A DNA stretch of 47,309 nt from Clostridia bacterium (GTDB lineage Bacteria > Bacillota > Clostridia > Oscillospirales > CAG-272): assembly GCA_017456905.1 (NCBI GenBank), contig JAFTIL010000097.1:1-47309 (forward strand), given 5' to 3'. The position numbers and the translations under genes were made by a program. Of the stretch, positions 17,859-26,389 are shown piece by piece. The notes below the pieces were generated by a model. It did not search any database and was not told where the DNA came from. It saw only the letters and a list, made by a program, of their open reading frames with translations. The first letter of the stretch is position 1; every line of letters begins with the position of its first letter.

Positions 17859-19087
17859 AGGGTGAATTGGTATTTAAAAGAATGACAAATATCGAGGATA
17901 GCTTCATTGAGGAGGCTGACTTCGGTCTTGACGAGGGACTACTTGCGCCTACCTTTACCCAAAAGCTTGGGAATTTCTTCACTTCGGGTTTGGGCGTGGC
18001 TGTGATCTGCGGGGTGCTGGGACTGAGTATTTTCGGTGCTATCCTTTGGTCGGGTCAGCAGGATCCCATCATTCCGCCCATTTCGACGGTTGAGAGTGAA
18101 GCAGAGACCGAGGCCGAGGCTACCGAGGCAGAGACGGAGACTATGGCAGAGACAGAACGTGAGGTTGCGACCGAAACAGAAACCGTCACGGAGACTGAGA
18201 CCGAGACAGAATATGAAACGAAATTTGAACTGGTCACCGACGAGAACGGTGATGCTTTATTTGCGCCGGTGGGTAACGTAGAATTAACGATTGCCCCTGA
18301 GATCGGACGAAAAGTCATCTTTGACGGAGATTTATCGGACTGGCAAAGTTTTACCTATCGCAAGCTGACGATCTCCCCCAACAATGCGGTATCCCACGCG
18401 GATGAGGGGTTCGCCTCTGCGATGCCCTTGGATTTCCTCATGACTACCTATGTGGCGGCGGATCAGCATTGGCTGTATTTGGGCTTTAACGTGGTGGATG
18501 ACAGTTTTGTTTACGCATCAAAGGACACTTCCTTTGACGGGGATGCCATTACCCTTTCTTTTGATATGGATTACATGGTAAAGCATTTTGTCGCTCAGGA
18601 TCCCGCACTGTTTCCTGAAGACAAAATGCCTATATCCTATACCTTCTCCTGCAGCAAGGATGGCGAAGCGTTGGTATTTTTAAGGGATCATACGGATGGA
18701 CTCAATGAGAATAACTACAATGGTTATATCTCCATGGCCTCTTCCGGAACGGTGCAAGGAGCGGCAAGAAAAACAGCCACAGGCTGGTCGGCTGAGTTTG
18801 CCATCAAATGGGAACAGCTATATGAGGACGGTACATGGAAATGCTATGCTGACGGTTACGAAATCCTCGTAGGCCAAAATGATCCGCTTCAGATCGGTTG
18901 CGCTGTGACCTATATCGCTCGAAACGATATAGAAAGCCGCAGCATTTCCTGGATGGCCACCACCACGAAGGGAGCTATCACGCAAACCTATGAGGATTGC
19001 GGAATAAATTTTTATATTCTACACTCGGATTTGGACAAAAATCCAATTCAATGCAAAGGTATAAAGTATTTATGTAGTTGCTATTAA
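17855..19087 (+). CDS. Membrane-anchored putative anti-sigma factor with CBM9-like ectodomain
   Basis: This 410-residue protein has a cytoplasmic N-terminus of ~40 residues containing NIEDSFIEEAD. That motif resembles proteins encoded next to ECF factors in Clostridia (from memory). A single membrane segment at about 45-66 (LGVAVICGVLGLSIFGAIL) puts the rest outside. Residues 78-122 are an extended Thr/Glu repeat spacer. From about 145 a beta-rich domain follows the CBM9/DOMON layout: FDGDLSDWQ, HWLYLGFNVVDD, DGDAITLSFDMD, TGWSAEFAIKWEQL. No zinc-type HxxxCxxC anti-sigma motif is present. The overlap with the sigma gene supports a regulatory pair in which sugar binding outside alters sigma release. 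Known analogues with sugar-binding ectodomains are the clostridial SigI/RsgI systems, which use a different sigma type. The sensor role is inference. Confidence 0.75.
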   Translation: MKGELVFKRMTNIEDSFIEEADFGLDEGLLAPTFTQKLGNFFTSGLGVAVICGVLGLSIFGAILWSGQQDPIIPPISTVESEAETEAEATEAETETMAETEREVATETETVTETETETEYETKFELVTDENGDALFAPVGNVELTIAPEIGRKVIFDGDLSDWQSFTYRKLTISPNNAVSHADEGFASAMPLDFLMTTYVAADQHWLYLGFNVVDDSFVYASKDTSFDGDAITLSFDMDYMVKHFVAQDPALFPEDKMPISYTFSCSKDGEALVFLRDHTDGLNENNYNGYISMASSGTVQGAARKTATGWSAEFAIKWEQLYEDGTWKCYADGYEILVGQNDPLQIGCAVTYIARNDIESRSISWMATTTKGAITQTYEDCGINFYILHSDLDKNPIQCKGIKYLCSCY

Positions 19088-19094
19088 GAAAAAC

Positions 19095-19126
19095 AACCTC
19101 CCCAAGCCACACAGCTTGGGGAGGTT
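19095..19126. terminator. Bidirectional terminator between the anti-sigma gene and hisS
   Basis: A perfect 13-bp stem AACCTCCCCAAGC/GCTTGGGGAGGTT encloses a 6-nt loop. Reading on the minus strand it is followed by TTGTTTTTCTT, so it is chiefly the hisS terminator; the plus-strand T-run is short. Confidence 0.85.
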
Positions 19127-19134
19127 TCGCTATA

Positions 19135-20409
19135 TTACAGTTTCGTCTCTATCTCGTCGGGGTATCTGACGTCGATGAAGGTGCTATACCCTTCTGCCTC
19201 CAGCTTCTGCTTCTGGAAGCCCACGTTCTTGTTCATCTTCTGGACAAGGACGACCTTGCCGGCTGCGCGAAGATCATTACACTTGCATTGGAGGGTGGCT
19301 ACGTCGCCCGAGGTGAAGGCCTTGCCGTAAAGAACAGCCACCTTCTCGCGGGTGCCGTCTGCCTTGAACTTCTTGTCAAGCAAGGCGCCGACCAGACGCT
19401 CAAAGCCGATGGAGAAGCCGCAGGCGCAGGTAGGGGTGCCCGTAAAGTTGCCGATCATGTTGTCGTAACGGCCGCCGCCTGCGATGGAAGAGCCCTTGAA
19501 ATCCTCGGACTTGATCTCAAAGATGGTGCCTGTGTAGTAACCCATACCGCGCACCAGGGTGGGATCGAAGGAGAGATTGAATTTTCCGCCCGACATAAGA
19601 GCCACGTTGGCAAAGATCTGACGGATATTGTCAGCCACGCCGGGTTCCATGGCGTCACCAAAGGCTTCCTCCACGTAGGAGAAACGATCCTCGGCGGTCA
19701 TGAAGCCGTGGAAGATATCCATATAGGTATTGACAGCGGCTTCTTCGCAGCCGGATTCCAGCAGCTCCTTCTTAACGCCGTCCTCACCGATCTTGTCGTA
19801 CTTATCCAGGATGATGAAGACCTTGTTATAGTCCTCCTCGGCAAAGCCTGCTTTCTTGGCCATGCCCTTGAGGATGCGGCGGTCGTTGACCATGACGGTA
19901 TTACCCTTGACGCCCACGCTGTCGAGGAACAAGGACGTGACGTAGATCAGCTCGCTCTCGGCAGTGTTGTCGGGGTTGCCCAAAATGTCGATGTCGCACT
20001 GGGTGAACTGGCGATATCTACCCTTCTGGGGGCGGTCAGCGCGCCAAACAGAGCCCACCTGCAGAGCCTTGAAGGGCATGGGGAGCTGGCCCGAGTTATT
20101 GGCAAAGTAGCGGGACAGGGGCACGGTGAGGTCGTAACGCATACCCGAGTCGCAGAGATCGTCGAAAGAGGCGGTCTCAATGGATTCACTTAGCTTTTCA
20201 CCACGCTTCAGTACCTTGAAAATGAGCTTTTCATTCTCGCCGCCCTGGTTGCTGGTGAGGTTTTCGATACGCTCCATGCAGGGGGTCTCGATCTGGGTAA
20301 ATCCGAAGGAGGTGTAGATATACTTGAGCTTGGACAGAAGGTATTCACGGATCTCCATTTCGGCGGGGAGAATGTCGCGCATACCCTTGACAGTTTCTTT
20401 GATAAACAT
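19135..20409 (-). CDS. hisS: Histidyl-tRNA synthetase
   Basis: HisS charges tRNA-His in the cytoplasm. The 424-residue class II enzyme starts with MRDILPAEM, the family opening. Motif 2 is VWRADRPQKGRYRQF with CDIDI, the HisA signatures LVRGMGYYTGTIFEI and GGGRYDNMIG are present, and motif 3 is GFSIGFERL. The C-terminal anticodon-binding domain runs from about residue 325 (VAVLYGK). AAAGGAAG precedes the ATG. It is monocistronic, divergent from the GH78 gene. No T-box is visible in the short leader. Confidence 0.98.
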   Translation of the reverse strand: MFIKETVKGMRDILPAEMEIREYLLSKLKYIYTSFGFTQIETPCMERIENLTSNQGGENEKLIFKVLKRGEKLSESIETASFDDLCDSGMRYDLTVPLSRYFANNSGQLPMPFKALQVGSVWRADRPQKGRYRQFTQCDIDILGNPDNTAESELIYVTSLFLDSVGVKGNTVMVNDRRILKGMAKKAGFAEEDYNKVFIILDKYDKIGEDGVKKELLESGCEEAAVNTYMDIFHGFMTAEDRFSYVEEAFGDAMEPGVADNIRQIFANVALMSGGKFNLSFDPTLVRGMGYYTGTIFEIKSEDFKGSSIAGGGRYDNMIGNFTGTPTCACGFSIGFERLVGALLDKKFKADGTREKVAVLYGKAFTSGDVATLQCKCNDLRAAGKVVLVQKMNKNVGFQKQKLEAEGYSTFIDVRYPDEIETKL

Positions 20410-20509
20410 AGGCTTTTACTTCCTTTGCATTGGGATATCATTTAATTAAGTTATTATAGCACAAACCAAGAAAAAATGCAAGTGTTTTTGCTTTATTTTC
20501 CTCAGGCTC

Positions 20510-20538
20510 TTGCCAGGAAATGTAAAATATGCTATAAT
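20510..20538 (+). promoter_or_regulatory. Promoter of the GH78-like gene
   Basis: TTGCCA (20510-20515), 17 nt, TATAAT (20533-20538), about 32 nt before the start codon. A TATAAT on the minus strand (20453-20458) probably serves the divergent hisS, with a poor -35. Confidence 0.75.
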
Positions 20539-20570
20539 ATGCTTATCTTACCCTAAAGTGAGGATCTTAT

Positions 20571-23015
20571 ATGAATACCTACACCTTTCAGAAAGCCAAA
20601 CGCATCTTTTATCCGCTGAGCGAGGCACAGGCGGCGGAGCGAAACAAGGAAGCCGTCAACCACTACTGCTTCTATAAAGAGTTTCATCTTACCGAGGACG
20701 CTACGGATGCCATATTTGCCTTGACAGGGCGCAATATGTACCGCCTGTATATCAACGGAGAGCTCGTCATGCACGGTCCTGCCCGCACGACACACGGCTA
20801 CTGCCGTGTGGATGACGTGGACGTATCCCTGTACCTGCAAGAGGGACTTAACTCCATTGGTGTGGAGATCATGGTCTACGGCGACGTGTATAACGGCTAC
20901 TCCAACGATTGCACCTTAGAGTCGGGGATGTTCATCGGTGAACTGACAGTGGACGGCAAAGTGGTGTGCGCCACGGGCGTTGATGATTGGACGGTGTTGC
21001 GTCTGTCCGCTCGTGCTCCTCACGCTCAGCGCATTTCTCACAGCCGAGAGGCCGCTGAGGTTTATTACCTTGACGATGAATATGATTCTTGGAAAACGGG
21101 TCGTGCTGACTTTGTTTCGGCTGCCCTCATGGACGAATCCGACACCCCCGTGTATCTGACCCATGTGGCTTTGCGGCCCACCTTGAATGAGCACCCCATC
21201 ACCCAACTTGTGGAATACGGTTCCTGTTTCATCGAAAAGGACAAGCCGTTGACCTCCCTGTTCTACGAGAAACATTCTCCCTATTACGCCTCCCTCTCGG
21301 AACGTCCCTTGGAGGATTGCCGCCGCACGGTCGAGCGTGCCTTCAACGGCATCAGCGTCAAGCGGGAGAGCGACATCCTTTCTGTTGTTGGCGAGGGAGA
21401 CAAGTTTGTTCTCTTTGACGGTGTGGAGAGCCGCGTAGGCTTTATCGGTATTGAGTTCAGTTGTGCTCACGATGGTATTGTTGACATCGTTCACAGCGAG
21501 CTGTTGAATCCTGACGGTTCCATTCCCTACTATCACGACGTGGTAACAAGGCTCCATGTCAAAGCTGGGAAGGCACATAGTTTTATCACGATGGAGCCCT
21601 GTCTTGCACGGTACATCAAGATTTATTTCCGCGGCACGGGAGACGTGAAGCTGTATAGTCTCTCTATGCTGGACTACGCCTACCCCGACGAGATGCGCTC
21701 GGGCTTCCAATGCTCGGACGATAACATCAACCGTCTGTATAACGCCGCCAAGAAGACCCTCATCCTCAACACCATGGACATTTTCATGGACTGTCCCGAG
21801 CGTGAGCGCGGCGGTTGGCTCTGCGACTCTCTTTGGACGGCGCGAGCGGCCCGGATGATGCTGTCCGACACCCGTGTGGAAAAGGAGTTCATTGAAAACT
21901 TCCTGCTCACCCCTGCCGAGGGGATGTTCCACGCCTTTTTCCCCGAGGCTTATCCCGGCCAAAAGCCCGACTTCAAGGGCATGACGGGCATCACCACCTG
22001 GACCTTCTGGCTCATGTGTCAGCTTACGGAATACGTGGAGCGCACGGGCGACTTTGCCTTCCGTGACACCTACGCCGACCGCGTGGCGGCCTTTGTCAAA
22101 GGAAGTTATGATTTTATCGGTCAGAGCGGACTCTTGGAAAATCTGCCTTGGTTGTTCATCGATTGGTCCATGTCCAACTGGGGCGAGTATCAACAGCCCA
22201 TCTCCACCCCTGCCAACGCCCTGTACGCCTATATGCTGACGGATCTCGGTCGGCTGTACGGTCGTGCTGACTGGTGCGAGCAAGGCGAAAAGATGAGACG
22301 AATCCTCCGCGAGGCCATTCTGGCCGAAAGCGAACTGGGTATGAATACCCTGACCACCTTCCCAGACAGCTTTGAAATGGGTGGTGACGGCAGACTTCAC
22401 GGTCGAGGCAAGGTTTCCGAGTCGGGTATGGCCACCGCCCTGTGGGCAGGCCTGTTCCTTCCCGGCGAGGCACCCCTCATGGAAGACATCGTTATCAACC
22501 GCATGGGTCCCTCACCCACCTATGCGACTGACCCCATGATCGGCAAAAGCCAGCTCTTCATCGGGCTTTGCATCCGTCTTGATCTGTTGACACGCATGGG
22601 TGCCTACGACAAGATGTACCAAGATATGCTGGCCATCTACGAGCCTCAACTCCGCGAAGGCCCCGGCACACTATGGGAAAATCAGATCATTGATACCTCC
22701 TCCCGCTGTCACGGATTTACCGCTCACGCGGGCGTGCATCTCATGCGGGACGTATTGGGCATCGGGTTCCCCGTCTATGGCGAGGACGGCTCCAAGCGTA
22801 TCACTATCGCCCCCCACATGGAGGGTCTACGCTGGGCACGCGGTACGATGGAGCTTTCCGAGGGCATTGTGTCGGTATTTTGGAAGTACGATGGTAGATC
22901 CTTTACGCTGCATGCCACAGTCCCCGCAGGCTTTGAGGGTGACGTGATCCTGCCTCCTGAGGCCAAGGCCTTGGACAAGGGCTTGGTAGATATTCAGATT
23001 TATACACAGCTTTGA
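20571..23015 (+). CDS. GH78-type alpha-L-rhamnosidase-like glycoside hydrolase
   Basis: This 814-residue protein has the architecture of bacterial GH78 enzymes. N-terminal beta-sandwich modules (about 1-370, for example NMYRLYINGELVMHGPAR) precede an (alpha/alpha)6 barrel. The catalytic loop DCPERERGGWLCD begins at Asp407 and matches the DCPxRxxxGW signature with its acidic residues. The barrel continues with WLFIDWSMSN, and a C-terminal beta domain holds GFPVYGEDGSKRITIAPHM. No signal peptide is present, so it should act in the cytoplasm on imported rhamnosides. Substrate specificity within GH78 cannot be told. It has its own promoter and terminator. No rhamnose catabolic gene or transporter is next to it. 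Confidence 0.82.
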   Translation: MNTYTFQKAKRIFYPLSEAQAAERNKEAVNHYCFYKEFHLTEDATDAIFALTGRNMYRLYINGELVMHGPARTTHGYCRVDDVDVSLYLQEGLNSIGVEIMVYGDVYNGYSNDCTLESGMFIGELTVDGKVVCATGVDDWTVLRLSARAPHAQRISHSREAAEVYYLDDEYDSWKTGRADFVSAALMDESDTPVYLTHVALRPTLNEHPITQLVEYGSCFIEKDKPLTSLFYEKHSPYYASLSERPLEDCRRTVERAFNGISVKRESDILSVVGEGDKFVLFDGVESRVGFIGIEFSCAHDGIVDIVHSELLNPDGSIPYYHDVVTRLHVKAGKAHSFITMEPCLARYIKIYFRGTGDVKLYSLSMLDYAYPDEMRSGFQCSDDNINRLYNAAKKTLILNTMDIFMDCPERERGGWLCDSLWTARAARMMLSDTRVEKEFIENFLLTPAEGMFHAFFPEAYPGQKPDFKGMTGITTWTFWLMCQLTEYVERTGDFAFRDTYADRVAAFVKGSYDFIGQSGLLENLPWLFIDWSMSNWGEYQQPISTPANALYAYMLTDLGRLYGRADWCEQGEKMRRILREAILAESELGMNTLTTFPDSFEMGGDGRLHGRGKVSESGMATALWAGLFLPGEAPLMEDIVINRMGPSPTYATDPMIGKSQLFIGLCIRLDLLTRMGAYDKMYQDMLAIYEPQLREGPGTLWENQIIDTSSRCHGFTAHAGVHLMRDVLGIGFPVYGEDGSKRITIAPHMEGLRWARGTMELSEGIVSVFWKYDGRSFTLHATVPAGFEGDVILPPEAKALDKGLVDIQIYTQL

Positions 23016-23021
23016 TATACA

Positions 23022-23055
23022 AAAAGGCTTTCTCGCAAGAGAAAGCCTTTTCTTT
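23022..23055. terminator. Bidirectional terminator between GH78 gene and rubredoxin
   Basis: A perfect 13-bp stem AAAAGGCTTTCTC/GAGAAAGCCTTTT with a GCAA tetraloop; T-rich on both strands. Confidence 0.9.
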
Positions 23056-23117
23056 ATAAAATGGGAATAGAATGGATATGCTTCGGAACTCGCGCCGCGA
23101 CGTGACATCGGGCGGGA

Positions 23118-23303
23118 TCAGTCGCGATCGTCATCTTCATAGCCAACGACGCACTCGAAGTCCTCTTTGGAGGCACCGCACAAAGGGCAGGTCCAATCGG
23201 CAGGCAGATCCTCAAAATCCGTGCCTTCCTCGATCCCGTTATCGGGGTCTCCCTTGGCGGGGCGGTATTCATAACCGCACAGCTCACAAGCATAGATGCT
23301 CAC
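23118..23303 (-). CDS. Rubredoxin
   Basis: This 61-residue electron carrier binds one iron through two CxxCG knuckles: Cys6/Cys9 in CELCGY and Cys39/Cys42 in CPLCGA. The spacer motif (Y/W)[17 protein letters not shown] and the aromatic core (Tyr4, Tyr11, Trp38) are typical. The start codon is GTG, supported by AAGGAGGG 7 nt upstream. The C-terminal tail is acidic (GYEDDDRD) and adds a non-ligand Cys51. In anaerobic Clostridia rubredoxins feed electrons to oxygen- and peroxide-detoxifying enzymes; the partner is not in the window. Confidence 0.97.
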   Translation of the reverse strand: MSIYACELCGYEYRPAKGDPDNGIEEGTDFEDLPADWTCPLCGASKEDFECVVGYEDDDRD

Positions 23304-23370
23304 TCAATATCCCTCCTTCCAAAGAAATGATTTTACGCGGTCAATTTCGCACAGGAAATTACCACCGTAT

Positions 23371-23399
23371 ATCATACTGCATGAAAGCATACTTGTCAA
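23371..23399 (-). promoter_or_regulatory. Promoter of the rubredoxin gene
   Basis: On the minus strand TTGACA (23399-23394), 17 nt, TATGAT (23376-23371). Just downstream the leader holds the 6-bp inverted repeat AATTTC/GAAATT (23343-23360), a possible operator. Confidence 0.75.
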
Positions 23400-23444
23400 G
23401 AGGGATTTTGCAATTTTTTCAAATTTATATTCATTATACGAAAC

Positions 23445-24581
23445 TTATCTATGGTACAGCCTGTATTTTTCTACATTTTCACTGTATGCCGCAAGGGATT
23501 TTTCATGAGCCAGCAGAAGTTTTTCGGGGTCGTAATCATCCATGAGCACGTCAAGACCCACGCGGAGGGCAAGACCGTCGCGGCGGCAGGTAAATTCGGG
23601 ATAAGATTTAAAATGCTTGAACATATAAAGCATGGTGCGGAAGGGCTGATAGGCATCTCTTTCGGTGATATGCAGTTCCACACCGTAGCAGGTCTCACCC
23701 GCGTGCTTATTAAAGGTGGGGGTGAAGGCCATCTGACGGAAAACCACTCCGGGAAGGCCGATTTCTGTCATTTCCCGCCACAGGCGATGGCTGTCCACAA
23801 AAGGCGCGCCAAGATAGTCAAAGGGGCGGGTGGTGCCACGGCCTTCAGACAGGTTGGTGGCCTCGTAAACACAACCGCCAATATAATTGATGGCCGCATT
23901 GACCGAGGGGATGTTGGGTGAGGGGTTGACGAACAAAAGATCGGTCTCGTCATAGTACATTCCACGGCGCCAGCCATCACAGGGGAGGATGGTCAGGTCA
24001 CAGCCTATGCCCTTTTCGGCATTGACGTAGGAGGCGTATTCGCCCACGGTAAGACCATAACGGGTGGGGATGGAAAACTCACCGATGAAGGAGGAAAAGC
24101 GGCTCTCATCCAGCAGAAAGCCCTCTGTGAGGGTATTGCCGATGGGGTTGGGGCGGTCCAACACCACCAGCGGCTTTTTTGCCTCTTTGCAGGCACGCAT
24201 AAGCTGGGTAAGGTTGCAAAGATAGGTATAGAAGCGCGCGCCCACGTCCTGAATGTCATAGACGGCAATATCCACCTCGGACATCAGCTCGATCAAGCGG
24301 GGATGGCCCTTGGAGTTCAGATTGTAGAGTCTTGCCCCCGTGTCAGGGTGGATGGCTCCGTCCTCATCACCGTATTTGCCATCTTGCATGGCAGAGGCAA
24401 GGCCGTGCTCAGGGGCAAAGATCAAGACCAGATCAGCGATATCCTTAATGACCTGATAGGTAGGAATACCCTGCTTGTTGACTCCTGAGGCAGCGGTGAG
24501 CAGTGCCACGCGCTTACCATGGAGAAGCGCTTCGACGTCAGAATAGCGGTCAATCCCGCAAAGCACCTTATGTTTCATCAT
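23445..24581 (-). CDS. namZ: Exo-beta-N-acetylmuramidase NamZ (DUF1343, GH171)
   Basis: NamZ removes MurNAc from the non-reducing end of peptidoglycan fragments. The 378-residue sequence has the DUF1343 core: LLTAASGVNKQG, the catalytic-region FAPEHGL with Glu58, YDIQDVGARFYTY, VLDRPNPIG, and the NPSPNIPSVNAA and EGRGTTRPF segments. AAGGG lies 5-6 nt before the chosen ATG; the adjacent ATG at 24578 is equally possible. Neither this start nor the longer frame gives a signal peptide, unlike the secreted B. subtilis enzyme, so a cytoplasmic role in muropeptide recycling is likely (inference). A TGGACA/17/TATTAT promoter lies at 24624-24596. Confidence 0.93.
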   Translation of the reverse strand: MMKHKVLCGIDRYSDVEALLHGKRVALLTAASGVNKQGIPTYQVIKDIADLVLIFAPEHGLASAMQDGKYGDEDGAIHPDTGARLYNLNSKGHPRLIELMSEVDIAVYDIQDVGARFYTYLCNLTQLMRACKEAKKPLVVLDRPNPIGNTLTEGFLLDESRFSSFIGEFSIPTRYGLTVGEYASYVNAEKGIGCDLTILPCDGWRRGMYYDETDLLFVNPSPNIPSVNAAINYIGGCVYEATNLSEGRGTTRPFDYLGAPFVDSHRLWREMTEIGLPGVVFRQMAFTPTFNKHAGETCYGVELHITERDAYQPFRTMLYMFKHFKSYPEFTCRRDGLALRVGLDVLMDDYDPEKLLLAHEKSLAAYSENVEKYRLYHR

Positions 24582-24595
24582 AGATTCCCTTCTGT

Positions 24596-24624
24596 ATAAT
24601 ATTTTCATAAAAATGAGTTGTCCA
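24596..24624 (-). promoter_or_regulatory. Putative promoter of namZ
   Basis: Minus strand TGGACA (24624-24619), 17 nt, TATTAT (24601-24596). One mismatch in each box. Confidence 0.5.
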
Positions 24625-24682
24625 TCATATGGTATGTTGAAAACCGCTCCGAAACACAAACCGAAATGAAAGGATCACCGCC

Positions 24683-26389
24683 ATGTCCCAAACCCCTGCC
24701 CGCCGATTTGCCTTTAACGCATTGCTTCTTATAGCCGTCAATCTGTTCATGCGGACGGTAGGTGTTTCCTTCAACGTCTACCTATCCAACCGCGCAGGCG
24801 GCGAGGTCATGGGGCTTTTTTCTTTGCTTTCGGGAGTATATACCTTTGCCATGACCTTAGGCTGCGGCGGTATCAATCTTGGCACCACGCGACTGGTAGC
24901 AGACACCCTGGGCACACATGGGGAAGCGTCGGCTTTGGGACAACGAGAGATCCGCCGTTGTCTCGGGCGGTGTCTTGTCTACAGCCTTTGCTTCGGGGTT
25001 GGCGCGGGCATACTGATGTTTGTCATGGCACCCACCATCGGTCAGGATTGGCTGGGGGACAGCCGCACGGTGTCCTCTCTTCGGATCCTTGCCCTGACAC
25101 TGCCTCCCATCGCCCTTTCCTCTTGTCTCAGCGGTTATTTTACCGCTATGCGCCACGTAGCACCCAATGCGGCCGTGGGCATGATGACTCAATTTATCCG
25201 CGTGGGCGGTTGCGCCTATTTTTTGACGCTTTGGTTAGGCAAGGGAGTAGAATCCACTTGTCTGGCGCTGGTCATGGGCGGAGCACTTTCGGAGTTTTTT
25301 GGTTTGATTTTTTCTTTTATTGCTTATCTTTGGGATATGCACAAACGGTCAGAGGGATACGGCGGGCAAACCGAGGCGGCGGACAACACAGAGCCCGCTA
25401 TCCTTGGAAAGCTCTTGGGTATCACCATCCCCGTAACGCTAAGTGCCTGTCTGAGATCGGGACTCATCACGCTACAGCACATCCTCATCCCCAAGGGTCT
25501 TCGGGACAGCGGTGCCAATTGGAGCGAGGCGTTAACCTCCTACGGCGTTCTCCACAGCATGGTCCTGCCTGTGGTGCTCTTCCCTTCAGCCTTTATCTCC
25601 TCTTTTTCGGGGCTTTTAGTACCCGAGATCGCGGAATCTCACGCCGCGGGAGATCAAGATCGGGTAGCCCGTATTTCCCGTCGCATCATTCAACCTGCCC
25701 TCTTCTTTTCTTTCGGGGTGGCAGGGATCATGAGCTGTTTTTCTCATGAGTTGGGGATGCTGCTCTATAACAGCGCCGAAGCGGGGGTATACATACGACA
25801 GCTTGCCCCGCTCATCCCTATCATGTACGTGGACAGCTCGGTGGATGGTGTGCTCAAGGGTATGGGAGAACAGGTGTATTCCATGAACGTCAACATAGCC
25901 GACGCATTATGCTCGGTTATCATGGTGTGGCTGCTTTTGCCGCACATGGGGCTTTTCGGCTACGTGATCACCATCTACGTCACCGAGACGCTGAACACCA
26001 CGCTATCCTTGACACGGATGCTTCGGGTGAGCCGCATGAAAGTGGATCTTATGAAAATGGTTTTCGGCCCTCTGCTCTGCATCTTGGGTGCCACCTGCTG
26101 TGTGCGCCTTGCAGGCCGACTATTGGCTCTGCCCTCTCCCCAAACAACGTTGGCCCTCACTGTGTTTATCACAGTCACCGCCTTGATCTATTTGGGACTT
26201 TGCCGCCTTGTCGGCGTGATCGGCCGTGAGGAAATGCGGGAGATCTCCGGCATTTTACCCACCTTCCATTCTAAAAAAGGGAGGGAAGACCCCCCTTTTC
26301 ATCAGGTAGAGCTCCCCTCCGATACATTGGACAGCGCTTCCATTTCCCGTCTGTCAAAGGCGGACAGGAGCAGAACCATCACAAAATAA
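24683..26389 (+). CDS. SpoVB/MurJ-type polysaccharide or lipid II flippase
   Basis: This 568-residue integral membrane protein of the MOP/MVF superfamily has about 14 hydrophobic segments. It opens with RFAFNALLLIAVNLFMRTVG and contains SGYFTAMRHVAPNA and FPSAFISSFSGLLVPEIAES, both typical of the SpoVB branch. SpoVB and MurJ relatives move lipid-linked wall or spore-cortex precursors across the membrane. GAAAGGA precedes the ATG. The last ~30 residues run through the terminator and into the 3' end of the convergent gene (88-nt overlap) and look unlike the family; a shorter protein in the ancestor is possible. It diverges from namZ. Confidence 0.87.
   Translation: MSQTPARRFAFNALLLIAVNLFMRTVGVSFNVYLSNRAGGEVMGLFSLLSGVYTFAMTLGCGGINLGTTRLVADTLGTHGEASALGQREIRRCLGRCLVYSLCFGVGAGILMFVMAPTIGQDWLGDSRTVSSLRILALTLPPIALSSCLSGYFTAMRHVAPNAAVGMMTQFIRVGGCAYFLTLWLGKGVESTCLALVMGGALSEFFGLIFSFIAYLWDMHKRSEGYGGQTEAADNTEPAILGKLLGITIPVTLSACLRSGLITLQHILIPKGLRDSGANWSEALTSYGVLHSMVLPVVLFPSAFISSFSGLLVPEIAESHAAGDQDRVARISRRIIQPALFFSFGVAGIMSCFSHELGMLLYNSAEAGVYIRQLAPLIPIMYVDSSVDGVLKGMGEQVYSMNVNIADALCSVIMVWLLLPHMGLFGYVITIYVTETLNTTLSLTRMLRVSRMKVDLMKMVFGPLLCILGATCCVRLAGRLLALPSPQTTLALTVFITVTALIYLGLCRLVGVIGREEMREISGILPTFHSKKGREDPPFHQVELPSDTLDSASISRLSKADRSRTITK
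26273..26299 (-). terminator. Terminator of the minus-strand membrane-protein operon
   Basis: On the minus strand AAAAGGGGGG, loop TCTT, CCCTCCCTTTT (one bulged T), then further T. It lies inside the 3' coding end of the plus-strand flippase gene. Confidence 0.7.

Noticed and set aside
19078-20193. 371-codon plus-strand open frame opposite hisS
   Set aside because: Antisense shadow; it also spans the hisS terminator.
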